This document shows positions 41,158-48,276 of a DNA stretch of 64,000 nucleotides, piece after piece; position 1 is the first letter of the stretch, and the number at the start of each line of letters is the position of its first letter. Both the position numbers and the translations under genes were made by a program. Source of the DNA: an uncultured Buttiauxella sp. (GTDB taxonomy: Bacteria; Pseudomonadota; Gammaproteobacteria; Enterobacterales; Enterobacteriaceae); assembly GCA_946480445.1 (NCBI GenBank), contig CAMLJN010000003.1, positions 124,001-188,000 on the forward strand, in the 5' to 3' direction. The notes beneath the pieces are model-generated. The model was not told where the DNA came from. It searched no databases and saw only the letters and a program-made list of their open reading frames with translations.

Positions 41158-41188
41158 AGCTCTTTAACTTCTGGCCCTGAAAAAGGGC
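41158..41188 (+). promoter_or_regulatory. nut-like site 1 (boxA + lambda-type boxB)
   Basis: boxA AGCTCTTTAAC (41158-41168), then boxB GCCCTGAAAAAGGGC (41174-41188). The boxB 15-mer is the sequence of lambda nutR boxB, with the GAAAA loop that N and NusA recognise. An N homologue is encoded 2.6 kb downstream. Confidence 0.9.
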
Positions 41189-41199
41189 ACTATACCCGG

Positions 41200-41243
41200 C
41201 AATAAACTTTGGGATAGCGGCCCTCTATCGCCAAAGTTTATTG
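41200..41243 (+). other. Long leader hairpin 1 (possible RNase III target)
   Basis: CAATAAACTTTGGGATAG pairs with CTATCGCCAAAGTTTATTG, an 18-bp stem with a single bulged base, directly between nut and the GGAGG. The lambda N leader has a RNase III-sensitive hairpin in the same position. Confidence 0.75.
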
Positions 41244-41255
41244 ATACAAGGAGGT

Positions 41256-41330
41256 ATGAACTAACAGGCTCATTGCCGTAAAGGGGCAAAAGCAGAAGCG
41301 AGCTGCGAAGAGTCAATCAGGATTTAAAGC
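41256..41330 (+). pseudogene. Decayed start of an N gene in leader copy 1
   Basis: After AAGGAGGT comes ATGAACTAACAGGCTC, against ATGGACGCACAGGCTC at the intact N gene. The third codon is a TAA stop. Resemblance fades after about 18 bases (QAxxRK can still be read). It shows that copy 1 once led into an N gene. 41331-41425 then serves as the leader of the esterase gene. Confidence 0.55.
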
Positions 41331-41425
41331 CGAACGCTATGTAGAAATTTTTTCTGTTATTTAAATCGCTTTGTGCGCAATTTTTATATTGCCTACAGGC
41401 AAACACATATTTAAAAGGATTTTTT

Positions 41426-43468
41426 ATGTCTAACAATACTATGAACAACGTAAACATGGCTGCTACCAGCTATGATTCTTCTTATTTTACCTACGACAAT
41501 ATCGAAGCTGGTCTTCAAAATAGCAACGAGAATGATTATTTTCGTGTGCCCCAGGGCCGTGAGGCCTTTATTTATTATCGTAAGGTTGCTGGCAAGGCCA
41601 TTGAAGGTGCCAAAGTTACGGGCAGGCATTATGTACAACCGGAGATAAGTTCTGCCCACGGAGGATGGGAGCGTGGACCGAAGATCTTTAATCATTTTGA
41701 CGCGAGCCGTATTTCAAAGGGTAAGTATGTGAATACCGTCGGCGCTCTTTCCTCCAATGCCGCTTACTTCGCCAGCGATATGATCCCGGTAGAAGATGAT
41801 ACCCAGTACGTTTTTGCACGCAAGGTGGCACATCTGGCATTTTACGGCTTTGATAACAAGTTCATCAGTTACGTCGGACCTGTTGATGCTGATACACCTT
41901 TCATCACGCCCGCAGAGACGTTTTTCCTGCGTTTTTCCCAGACGCTCTCAACGGATGCCGAAAGGCAGGTACTGACCAAAGGAGCCACTACTCCTTCCGT
42001 GTATCTGGGATACGGCTGGCGGGACTGGTACAGCCAGGATCTGAAATCTCATCAGCAAACCGTGGAATTATTTAATAAAAATTTCCCCGGCGCTAATCTG
42101 ATTAATAAAGACAAAGCCCAGCAGGGATATGCCCTGTCAACCAGCGGCTCGGTGACGGCTAATACCAGTTATTTTGTCACCGATTTTATTCCTGTTACGC
42201 CGTTGGCTACCTATATTTGTAATAAGGCCAGCAACGTTGTCTGCTTTTATGACGTGAGTATGAAAAAAGTGAGTGTTCGCAATATTAGCGCTAATGTGGC
42301 TTTCACCACTCCCGCTAATGCGGCCTATCTGAGAATGCATGCTACCCCTTTAAACAGTGCAGATATGCTGATGCTGTTTCACGGTAGCGATATGCCTGTA
42401 GATTATGTGCCTTTCGGCGGTCCAACAAAGCAGGACATAACGCAAATATCACTGCGCATTGCTCGCGATACCCTTAATTCCGTCCTCCCCGCGGGGCGAA
42501 ATCTTTTTGATAAAAGTCATGCGCGTGTGGGATATTCTATTTCCTATCAGAACGGGAGTATCGCCAAGAATGACGCTTTTGCGATTACCGGTTTGATTCC
42601 GGTCTCACCGGGCGGCGCTTTTGTGTCTTCTTTCGGCACCAATTCGCTGTGCTTCTATAATGCCGACGGTAAATTTATCTCCGGCTCAAAAGAATATGCT
42701 GGCGCGGCGCGGACGCCAATTCCTGTACCCGACGGGGCTTGGTTTGTACAGTTTCAGGTAACTCCGCTAAACCGCCTTGAATCCCTGATGGTGACGGATG
42801 GGGAAGCGCCACAAACCGGTTATCGTGCTTTTGGCAGCCGTGGAAATATGTTACCCGGACTCGACAAGCAAGTGCTGTGGCTTGGCGACTCAATCACCCA
42901 CAGTGGCGCTTATATCCCTTTCGTTATTAAAGCCACCGGTCTGACAACGCTTGCCAATCATGGTGTTCCAGGTCAGACGATCAGGACAATGGCGGACCAG
43001 ATAACGGCGACCACCCTTGCCGAAGCCGATCTTATCTCGGTATTTGGCGGGACCAATGATTACGGTGGCAATCGCCCGCTGGGCACGCTGGCCGATGCTC
43101 GCGTGGACTACGATGAGGCAACAGGTAAGTCATTCTATTACGATGTCTTTTACGTACTGAATACTCTCTTTACGTTGAAACCGGATGCGCGGGTGGTGTT
43201 CAGTACCCCGCTGAAAAGAGGGAAGGTGTCCGGGCAGGGGGTGACTTATCCGGCCGCAAACGCCGCGGGACATTGCCTTGCCCACTACGTGCAGGCTATC
43301 AAAGAAGTCTGTTCGCTGGTTTCAGTGCCGGTATGCGATTTGTATAACGAAAGCGGCCTGAACCTGCACAATCTTTCGCACTACACGATAGATAACCTGC
43401 ATCCAAACGATCTGGGGGCGGAGCGGATTTCACGTAATATGGCTCAGCAATTTAACGCGATCCTGTAA
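41426..43468 (+). CDS. Tailspike-like SGNH/GDSL hydrolase
   Basis: A 680-residue protein without signal peptide. An N-terminal ~80 residues (FTYDNIEAGLQNSNENDYFR) look like tailspike linker sequence. Three repeats of ~110 residues follow, each with a phrase such as GYALSTSGSVTANTSYFVTDFIPV or GYSISYQNGSIAKNDAFAIT, likely carbohydrate-binding beta domains. The C-terminal SGNH esterase has GDS at 487-489, GTND with Asn544, and Asp656-x-x-His659. It probably removes acetyl groups from a surface polysaccharide. It is transcribed from leader 1, upstream of N and away from the tail genes. Start has AAAAGGA. Confidence 0.8.
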   Translation: MSNNTMNNVNMAATSYDSSYFTYDNIEAGLQNSNENDYFRVPQGREAFIYYRKVAGKAIEGAKVTGRHYVQPEISSAHGGWERGPKIFNHFDASRISKGKYVNTVGALSSNAAYFASDMIPVEDDTQYVFARKVAHLAFYGFDNKFISYVGPVDADTPFITPAETFFLRFSQTLSTDAERQVLTKGATTPSVYLGYGWRDWYSQDLKSHQQTVELFNKNFPGANLINKDKAQQGYALSTSGSVTANTSYFVTDFIPVTPLATYICNKASNVVCFYDVSMKKVSVRNISANVAFTTPANAAYLRMHATPLNSADMLMLFHGSDMPVDYVPFGGPTKQDITQISLRIARDTLNSVLPAGRNLFDKSHARVGYSISYQNGSIAKNDAFAITGLIPVSPGGAFVSSFGTNSLCFYNADGKFISGSKEYAGAARTPIPVPDGAWFVQFQVTPLNRLESLMVTDGEAPQTGYRAFGSRGNMLPGLDKQVLWLGDSITHSGAYIPFVIKATGLTTLANHGVPGQTIRTMADQITATTLAEADLISVFGGTNDYGGNRPLGTLADARVDYDEATGKSFYYDVFYVLNTLFTLKPDARVVFSTPLKRGKVSGQGVTYPAANAAGHCLAHYVQAIKEVCSLVSVPVCDLYNESGLNLHNLSHYTIDNLHPNDLGAERISRNMAQQFNAIL

Positions 43469-43481
43469 GAGGATCAAACTG

Positions 43482-43509
43482 GAGCAGAGTCCAGGGACTC
43501 TGCTCTTTT
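43482..43509 (+). terminator. Terminator after the SGNH gene, upstream of leader 2
   Basis: GAGCAGAGTCC / GGACTCTGCTC stem followed by TTTT. Polymerase from leader 1 must pass it to reach N and the lysis genes, as an N-modified complex could. Confidence 0.8.
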
Positions 43510-43592
43510 CCTGAAAGGCGATTGTTATGCCTGCTTATTTGCATTAACCGGCAAACCACTTTTCCCGTACCGAAAGTTCGAAAGATTTATTC

Positions 43593-43634
43593 GTACTTTT
43601 TGTTCTTGATTAATTGGAACCTTTGGTTCAAAGT
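43593..43634 (+). promoter_or_regulatory. Promoter region of leader 2 with paired operators (O5, O6)
   Basis: O5 GTAC-TTTTT-GTTC (43593-43605) and O6 GAAC-CTTTG-GTTC (43617-43629), the latter a perfect palindrome, again start 24 bp apart. The -35 is TTGATT (43606-43611), but the -10 position at 17-bp spacing reads CAAAGT, a weak match, so this promoter may be weaker than copy 1. Confidence 0.7.
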
Positions 43635-43672
43635 TAATTTGTCAGCAGGACACCACGCTTGGCTGATAAAAA

Positions 43673-43703
43673 CGCTCTTTAACTTCTGGCCCTGAAAAAG
43701 GGC
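43673..43703 (+). promoter_or_regulatory. nut-like site 2 (boxA + lambda-type boxB)
   Basis: boxA CGCTCTTTAAC (43673-43683) matches the consensus fully, and boxB GCCCTGAAAAAGGGC (43689-43703) is the same 15-mer as in copy 1 and in lambda nutR. Confidence 0.92.
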
Positions 43704-43714
43704 GATACACCCGG

Positions 43715-43758
43715 CAATAAACTTTGGGATAGCAGACGGCTATCGCCAAAGTTGATTG
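43715..43758 (+). other. Long leader hairpin 2 (possible RNase III target)
   Basis: Arms CAATAAACTTTGG-GATAGC and GCTATCGCCAAAGTTGATTG pair with one bulge and one mismatch, ending two bases before the AGGAGG of N. In lambda the comparable hairpin, cut by RNase III, relieves N repression of its own translation. Confidence 0.75.
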
Positions 43759-43770
43759 ACAGGAGGATGT

Positions 43771-44106
43771 ATGGACGCACAGGCTCGTCGGCGGAAACGC
43801 CGTCAGGTGAAACAGGCGGCCTGGAAAGAAGCAAACCCTCTGTTAGTGGGCATACGCGCTACGCCGCAGCCACAGCCCGCTTTGAGGTTATGCCGAAAAC
43901 CTGAACACCGCATCACGAAAGCGCTGGAAGTAGTCAATGAATATGGTCTGCAGATCCAGCAAAACGCGCAGCATTATCAACGCCTGCGTAAGCTTGAGCA
44001 GGAAAAAAGCAGCCTTCTCTATCGCGCCAGGCCAAAGCATCCCTCTGGATCACCCGATGCTTATGGCAAAGAAAAACGCCACGGGAAATCTGTCCCTTTG
44101 ATTTGA
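43771..44106 (+). CDS. N: Lambda N-like transcription antitermination protein
   Basis: A 111-residue homologue of lambda N (107 residues). The arginine-rich RNA-binding arm begins MDAQARRRKRR, followed by KQAAWKEANPLLVG; from memory of lambda N, 16 of the first 22 residues are the same, including Trp18, which stacks on the boxB loop. The C-terminus GKSVPLI parallels lambda GKSIPLI. The middle part is divergent. The start is ATG 43771 after AGGAGG; the in-frame TTG at 43756 is rejected. It lies directly behind nut site 2 and should convert polymerase, with Nus factors, to a terminator-resistant form. Confidence 0.93.
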   Translation: MDAQARRRKRRQVKQAAWKEANPLLVGIRATPQPQPALRLCRKPEHRITKALEVVNEYGLQIQQNAQHYQRLRKLEQEKSSLLYRARPKHPSGSPDAYGKEKRHGKSVPLI

Positions 44107-44174
44107 AGCATCCTGAATAACCTCGCTGTAAAGACATTACCCCGGCTGCCGTGGCGCAGATGAGAGAGACTCAC

Positions 44175-44486
44175 ATGAACGACCAACCAGGAAATATTGT
44201 CACGCAGTGTTTCGCGTGGCTGGCGGCTCTGGCCGCCGGTCTGGGGATAACGACTCAGGATATGGTCTACATGACATTCGGCCTGATAAGCGTGGGTATT
44301 TCAGTGGTTTCTTTTATCAACGGGCGAATTGACGCGCAACGTCTGAGAAAAGAGGACGAAAAGCGCACGCGGCTTTTGCAGGATTATCTTGAGGAGCTGC
44401 AAAATAAAACGCTACCCGAATCCGGATTGCCCGCGACGGCGAAAGCCCTTCGCGAAGTCCTTAAACAGGCCGGTGTCCGCCACTAG
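44175..44486 (+). CDS. Putative holin
   Basis: A 103-residue protein with two short hydrophobic stretches (CFAWLAALAAGLGI and MVYMTFGLISVGISVVSFI) followed by a charged, coiled-coil-like tail (AQRLRKEDEKRTRLLQDYLEEL). This fits small class II-type phage holins. Its place at the head of the lysis cassette, before endolysin and spanins, supports holin function: timed membrane lesions or depolarisation that free the SAR endolysin. Start ATG 44175 follows GAGAGAG. Confidence 0.7.
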   Translation: MNDQPGNIVTQCFAWLAALAAGLGITTQDMVYMTFGLISVGISVVSFINGRIDAQRLRKEDEKRTRLLQDYLEELQNKTLPESGLPATAKALREVLKQAGVRH

Positions 44487-44585
44487 CCTTTCAATTCCCC
44501 GCTCGTTGATTACCGATTCCGGCAAGGAATCGGAACCTGTTAATACTCACCGGGCTTTTTTAATTTCTCTGAAGGAGACCACCTT

Positions 44586-44660
44586 ATGAAAATAAAACTT
44601 CTATTACTGGCCGTTCTTTGTCTGACCCTAGCAGGGTGCACAACGCTCTATTATCGCTGA
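44586..44660 (+). CDS. 24-residue lysis-type lipopeptide
   Basis: MKIKLLLLAVLCLTLAGCTT is a complete lipoprotein signal with lipobox LAGC; only seven residues (CTTLYYR) remain after processing. A strong GAAGGAG precedes it. Its TGA overlaps the ATG of the next lipoprotein gene by one base, so translation is coupled. It resembles bacteriocin-release or entericidin-type lipopeptides, but no homologue is recognised. Confidence 0.55.
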   Translation: MKIKLLLLAVLCLTLAGCTTLYYR

Positions 44661-45163
44661 TGGCTATGAAATTATTCATTCCGCTTTTCGCTTTTTTGCT
44701 GGCCGGCTGCATTAATGTGTATGGGCCTGTTAAACCCGGTGGGCAAAGTCAATCCACCGCTGATTCACCCGCTGCGGGAATGGGGGATACCCCCTCAGCC
44801 GTGAAGATTGGCAACAGAAAACCTGAAGAGTTGTTTAAGGCGGTCCAGCTCTATTACCAGCAGAAAGGGTTATCACCTACGGTTCAGGACATGGCAACGG
44901 GCATCGTGGCCGTATCTGGCTCCGACGATGAGCTGGCTGGTTTATATCTCGATTGTTCCATGCTGCCGCAAACTCAGAATATCCAGCAGCGCTTGCGCAT
45001 AGTGACCCAGGTCTGGGCCGCAGGCGAGGGCAGCAATATTGCTGTCGAGGTAACGGGCTCCGCCGGGCTGATTACCGCAGACGGTAACGATAAGATTAAG
45101 CCGGTTGAATGCCAGAGTACGGGCCTGTTTGAGAAGGACCTGCTCGAACGCCTTCGCAAATAA
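44660..45163 (+). CDS. Predicted lipoprotein within the lysis cassette
   Basis: Not recognised. A 167-residue lipoprotein with lipobox LAGC in FLLAGCINVYG and a soluble domain of about 130 residues (KPEELFKAVQLYYQQKGLSP...). A pair of cysteines (LDCSM, VECQS) may form a disulfide. Start ATG 44660 overlaps the preceding stop; ATG 44666 is an alternative. Its position between holin and endolysin suggests a role in lysis or in protecting the producer, which is inference only. Confidence 0.6.
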   Translation: MAMKLFIPLFAFLLAGCINVYGPVKPGGQSQSTADSPAAGMGDTPSAVKIGNRKPEELFKAVQLYYQQKGLSPTVQDMATGIVAVSGSDDELAGLYLDCSMLPQTQNIQQRLRIVTQVWAAGEGSNIAVEVTGSAGLITADGNDKIKPVECQSTGLFEKDLLERLRK

Positions 45164-45270
45164 ACATTCCTGAATGCACTAACTTCCGCTAACGCCGTTT
45201 AACAAACAACAATCCCACGCCGGCGCGTGGTTTCAACACGCCCTTCGCCCGTAAACAAGAGAGGTTGCTT

Positions 45271-45762
45271 ATGGCCATGTCTCCCGGACTGAGAAATACC
45301 TTGCTGGGCCTGTCAGGGGCCAGCGCCCTGACGCTCGCAGGCGTCATGATCCCTGAGCTTGAGGGCGTGCGTTACACGCCTTACTACGATGTCGCAGGTG
45401 TACTGACCGTCTGTTACGGGCATACCGGTAAGGACATTGTGCCCGGAAAGAGATACACCCCGGCAGAGTGCGGAGCGATGCTCGACCAGGATTTACAGCC
45501 TTTTGCCCGCGCGGTGGAGCGTGCCGTCACCGTTCCCGCAGATGAATATCAGAAAGCCGCGCTTATCACCTTCACCTACAACGTGGGCATTACCGCCTTT
45601 CAACGCTCGACCCTGTTACGTGAACTTAATGCCGGACATTTTGAGCGGGCCTGTGAAGGTCTGAAAAAATGGACATGGGCGGGAGGCAGGCAGTGGAAAG
45701 GCCTGATGAATCGCCGTGAGGTTGAGTATGAAGTTTGCCGCTGGAACAGGAATCGCTCATGA
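45271..45762 (+). CDS. SAR endolysin (lysozyme, GH24)
   Basis: A 163-residue phage lysozyme. The uncleaved N-terminal signal-anchor-release segment is LLGLSGASALTLAGVMI (residues 11-27), rich in Ala/Gly/Ser. The catalytic triad with E-x8-D-x5-T spacing is Glu31, Asp40 and Thr46, followed by CYGHTG, as in P21/P1-type enzymes. Exported by Sec and activated when the membrane is depolarised. Start ATG 45271 after AGAGAGG. It overlaps Rz by ATGA. Confidence 0.92.
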   Translation: MAMSPGLRNTLLGLSGASALTLAGVMIPELEGVRYTPYYDVAGVLTVCYGHTGKDIVPGKRYTPAECGAMLDQDLQPFARAVERAVTVPADEYQKAALITFTYNVGITAFQRSTLLRELNAGHFERACEGLKKWTWAGGRQWKGLMNRREVEYEVCRWNRNRS

Positions 45763-46244
45763 ATGCACGACTTCTGTTCACGATATTGATCGTGACCCTG
45801 CTTGCTTTTGGCGTCTATCACTTCCAGACGCGCTATGTCGAGCAGAAGCAGCTGACCCGCCAGGCGGAAAAGAAACTTGCCACGCAGAGCAGGCTGATAG
45901 AAGCGCTGCAAACTCGCCAGCAGGAGGTCGCCGCTCTTGATTTCCGTTACCTGAAGGAGCTCGCCGATGCACAACGCACAATTGAAAATTTGCAGCGTGA
46001 TGTGGCTGGCGGTACTCGGCGGCTGCACGTCGCCGCCCGTTGTCCCCAGCTGCCTGCCGGGGCCGCCTCCGCCAGCCTGGATGATGCTCCCCGCGCCGGA
46101 CTTACTGACGCCGCTGAGCGAAATTATTTCACTCTCAGAAACCGCATCGTCCTCGCCGCAAAACAAATAGCCGGGCTGCAGGACTATATCCGTCAGCAAT
46201 GCCTGCGCAGTCCAGAATATCCTTCATTCCCATGGAGATCGTAG
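45759..46244 (+). CDS. Inner-membrane spanin subunit Rz-like
   Basis: A 161-residue type II membrane protein: a membrane helix at residues 3-21 (ARLLFTILIVTLLAFGVYHF), then a long coiled-coil periplasmic domain (QKQLTRQAEKKLATQSRLIEALQTRQQEV). It pairs with the nested Rz1 lipoprotein to fuse inner and outer membranes at the last stage of lysis. Start ATG 45759 overlaps the endolysin stop. Confidence 0.85.
   Translation: MNARLLFTILIVTLLAFGVYHFQTRYVEQKQLTRQAEKKLATQSRLIEALQTRQQEVAALDFRYLKELADAQRTIENLQRDVAGGTRRLHVAARCPQLPAGAASASLDDAPRAGLTDAAERNYFTLRNRIVLAAKQIAGLQDYIRQQCLRSPEYPSFPWRS
45967..46170 (+). CDS. Outer-membrane spanin lipoprotein Rz1-like (nested in Rz)
   Basis: A 67-residue frame wholly inside Rz in a different frame. 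The lipobox LGGC follows a hydrophobic stretch (VMWLAVLGGC), and the mature protein is proline-rich (CTSPPVVPSCLPGPPPP), which is the hallmark of Rz1. ATG 46000 is an alternative start. The nested layout is the same as in lambda. Confidence 0.85.
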   Translation: MHNAQLKICSVMWLAVLGGCTSPPVVPSCLPGPPPPAWMMLPAPDLLTPLSEIISLSETASSSPQNK

Positions 46245-46784
46245 ATGAATGATTCAACTCGTCCGGGGTATCTCACGCCGGTCAATTCCCCTCCGGCCTA
46301 TGACGACGTGCTGGAGGGCGTGCTCATCCACTGGATTAGCAGTCTTGCTGGCCTACCGGACGAAGCTATTACGCCGCGCTGGACCGGGCCACCACCGCAA
46401 ACCGCCGCCGTTGAGCAGACTCGCTGCGAGTTCAGCCTCTCAATCGGCCATGATGCTAACCCTATGTTCGTGCCTGTCTCTCAATACAGCGACGAACTGA
46501 GACAAACTGAAACGCTGGAGGTGAATTGCACATTTTACGGACCTGATATGCAGGCCACTGCGACGCAATTTCGCGATGGGCTGTATGTTGCGCAAAACAA
46601 TACCGAGCTTAATCAACTCGGGATGACGATCAAAACCTGTGGGGCACTGTCCCCTTCGGCTGAACTTATCAACAATCAGTGGCAACGCCGCTACAACCTG
46701 ACCGTCACGCTCCGCCGCCGCGTGGTGCGCGAATACGGTATTCAATCCCTCCTTTCTGGATCGGTTAACTTCTTCGGAGAATAA
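46245..46784 (+). CDS. Tail terminator / neck-type protein (LIC_12616-like)
   Basis: A 179-residue protein resembling the phage neck/tail-terminator family, with typical phrases YDDVLEGVLIHWISSLAGLP and RYNLTVTLRRRVVREYGIQ. It should cap the head-proximal end of the sheath and tube, essential in a headless particle. First structural gene, immediately before the sheath. GGAG ribosome site at 46234. Confidence 0.7.
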   Translation: MNDSTRPGYLTPVNSPPAYDDVLEGVLIHWISSLAGLPDEAITPRWTGPPPQTAAVEQTRCEFSLSIGHDANPMFVPVSQYSDELRQTETLEVNCTFYGPDMQATATQFRDGLYVAQNNTELNQLGMTIKTCGALSPSAELINNQWQRRYNLTVTLRRRVVREYGIQSLLSGSVNFFGE

Positions 46785-46787
46785 AAT

Positions 46788-48269
46788 ATGTCACAGGGAT
46801 TACCTGTCTCTAACATCGTCAATGTGACGGTGAGCATGGCTGCGCGTGCAGCACAATCACGCAATTACGGTGCGCTTCTGGTTATTGGCGCAAGCGAAGT
46901 TATTGATGCCCATGAACGTATGCGGGTTTATGCCGACATCAGCGGTGTCGCAGAAGATTTTGGTGTGGATGCGCCGGAATATCAGGCGGCAAGCCTTTAT
47001 TTCCAGCAGTCCCCTCAGCCGGTAGATTTGTATATCGGTCGCTGGATGAAAACCGACACGGCGGCGGCGCTGCGTGGCGTGACGCTGACGGCGGAGCAAA
47101 AAGCGATGAGTAATTTCACGCAAATCACCGATGGCTCGCTAAAAATCAACATTGATGGCAACGAAAAAACGCTGGCGGATATCGATCTGAGCGCCGAAAC
47201 CAATCTCAACGGCGTGGCCGGACGTTTGCAGGATGGGCTGGACGGCGCCACGGTGGAGTGGGATGCCACCGCAGGTCGCTTTATCGTACGTTCCATTACT
47301 CCTGGCAGCGGCTCTTCCGTGGGCTATGCCTCGGCCGGGGCCGAGGGGACCGATCTCTCCTTGCTGCTGGGGCTGACTGAATCCGCTGGTGCCACACCGG
47401 TTGCCGGGCAGGCTGGCGAAAGCATCGAACAGTGTGTCTCTGCTCTGGCGGGCCATTCCACCGACTGGTACGGCCTGGTGATTGCGGACACCAGCCTGAG
47501 CGATACGGATGTGCTAGCCGTTGCGGCCATCATTGAAGCCGACGGCGTATCCCGCATTTACGGGCACACCAGCCAGGCAACCGCCGCGCTGGATGCAGAC
47601 GTCACCACCGACATTCTCAGCCAGCTGAAGGCCGCAAAATACGCCCGCACTTTTGGGCAATACTCCAGCGCCAGCCCGTACGCGGTGGCCTCGCTGTTTG
47701 GCCGGGCCTTTAGCGTCAACTTTAACGGCAATAACACCACGCTCACCCTGAAGTTTAAGCAGCAGCCGGGAATTACCGCTGAAAGTCTGACGCAAAACCA
47801 GGCCCGGGCGCTCCAGGGTAAAAACGCTAACGTCTTTGTTAAGTACAACAACGACACCGCCATTATTCAGGAAGGCGTGATGTGTAACGGCGATTTTATT
47901 GACGAGCGGCACGGCCTCGACTGGCTGCAAAATTATGTGCAAACCAACCTCTACAACCTGCTCTACACCAGCACCACAAAAATCCCGCAGACCGACGCGG
48001 GCGTCACTCGTCTGCTCAGCAACGTTGAACAGTCGATGAATCAGGCGGTAACCAACGGCCTGGTTGCCCCGGGGATCTGGAACGGCGGTGAAATTGGCCA
48101 GCTGGCGGCAGGGGATTCGCTGACCAAAGGCTATTACGTCTATGCCCCGGCAATTGCCACCCAGGCGCAGTCCGACCGTGAGGCACGCAAAGCCCCTGTC
48201 ATTCAGGTGGCGTGCAAACTGGCTGGTGCTGTGCACTTTGCCGATGTCGAAATTAACGTAGTTCGCTAA
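46788..48269 (+). CDS. Contractile tail sheath protein (DUF3383 family)
   Basis: A 493-residue sheath subunit. [21 protein letters not shown] at the start and [23 protein letters not shown] in the middle fit DUF3383 phage sheath proteins. It forms the contractile cylinder that drives the tube through the target envelope. Highest-expressed type gene of the cluster, with the tube gene 8 bp downstream. Confidence 0.85.
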   Translation: MSQGLPVSNIVNVTVSMAARAAQSRNYGALLVIGASEVIDAHERMRVYADISGVAEDFGVDAPEYQAASLYFQQSPQPVDLYIGRWMKTDTAAALRGVTLTAEQKAMSNFTQITDGSLKINIDGNEKTLADIDLSAETNLNGVAGRLQDGLDGATVEWDATAGRFIVRSITPGSGSSVGYASAGAEGTDLSLLLGLTESAGATPVAGQAGESIEQCVSALAGHSTDWYGLVIADTSLSDTDVLAVAAIIEADGVSRIYGHTSQATAALDADVTTDILSQLKAAKYARTFGQYSSASPYAVASLFGRAFSVNFNGNNTTLTLKFKQQPGITAESLTQNQARALQGKNANVFVKYNNDTAIIQEGVMCNGDFIDERHGLDWLQNYVQTNLYNLLYTSTTKIPQTDAGVTRLLSNVEQSMNQAVTNGLVAPGIWNGGEIGQLAAGDSLTKGYYVYAPAIATQAQSDREARKAPVIQVACKLAGAVHFADVEINVVR

Positions 48270-48276
48270 GGAAAAA

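Larger units (their letters stand above)
41074..41271 (+). repeat. Leader copy 1 (promoter-operator-nut-hairpin module)
   Basis: This stretch is plainly homologous to 43590-43786, in direct orientation and almost the same length. Matching elements in order: ttcGTACTTTTTGTTCTTGA, a second operator, GTCAGCAGGACA/ATCAGCAGGACA, boxA, boxB, CCCGGCAATAAACTTTGG, the return arm and GGAGG, and the first codons of N. It has the better promoter of the two copies. Confidence 0.9.
43590..43786 (+). repeat. Leader copy 2 (promoter-operator-nut-hairpin module)
   Basis: Second copy of the module at 41074-41271. Here it leads into the intact N gene. The 43510-43589 stretch before it holds no gene. Confidence 0.9.

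Noticed and set aside
43756-43770. TTG at 43756 as the start of the N protein
   Set aside because: It lies within the leader hairpin and before the AGGAGG; ATG 43771 aligns with the lambda N start.
41074-43786. Repeated ~200-bp element as a CRISPR array or insertion-sequence ends
   Set aside because: There are only two copies 2.5 kb apart in direct orientation, with promoter, nut and hairpin content; no transposase and no spacer pattern.
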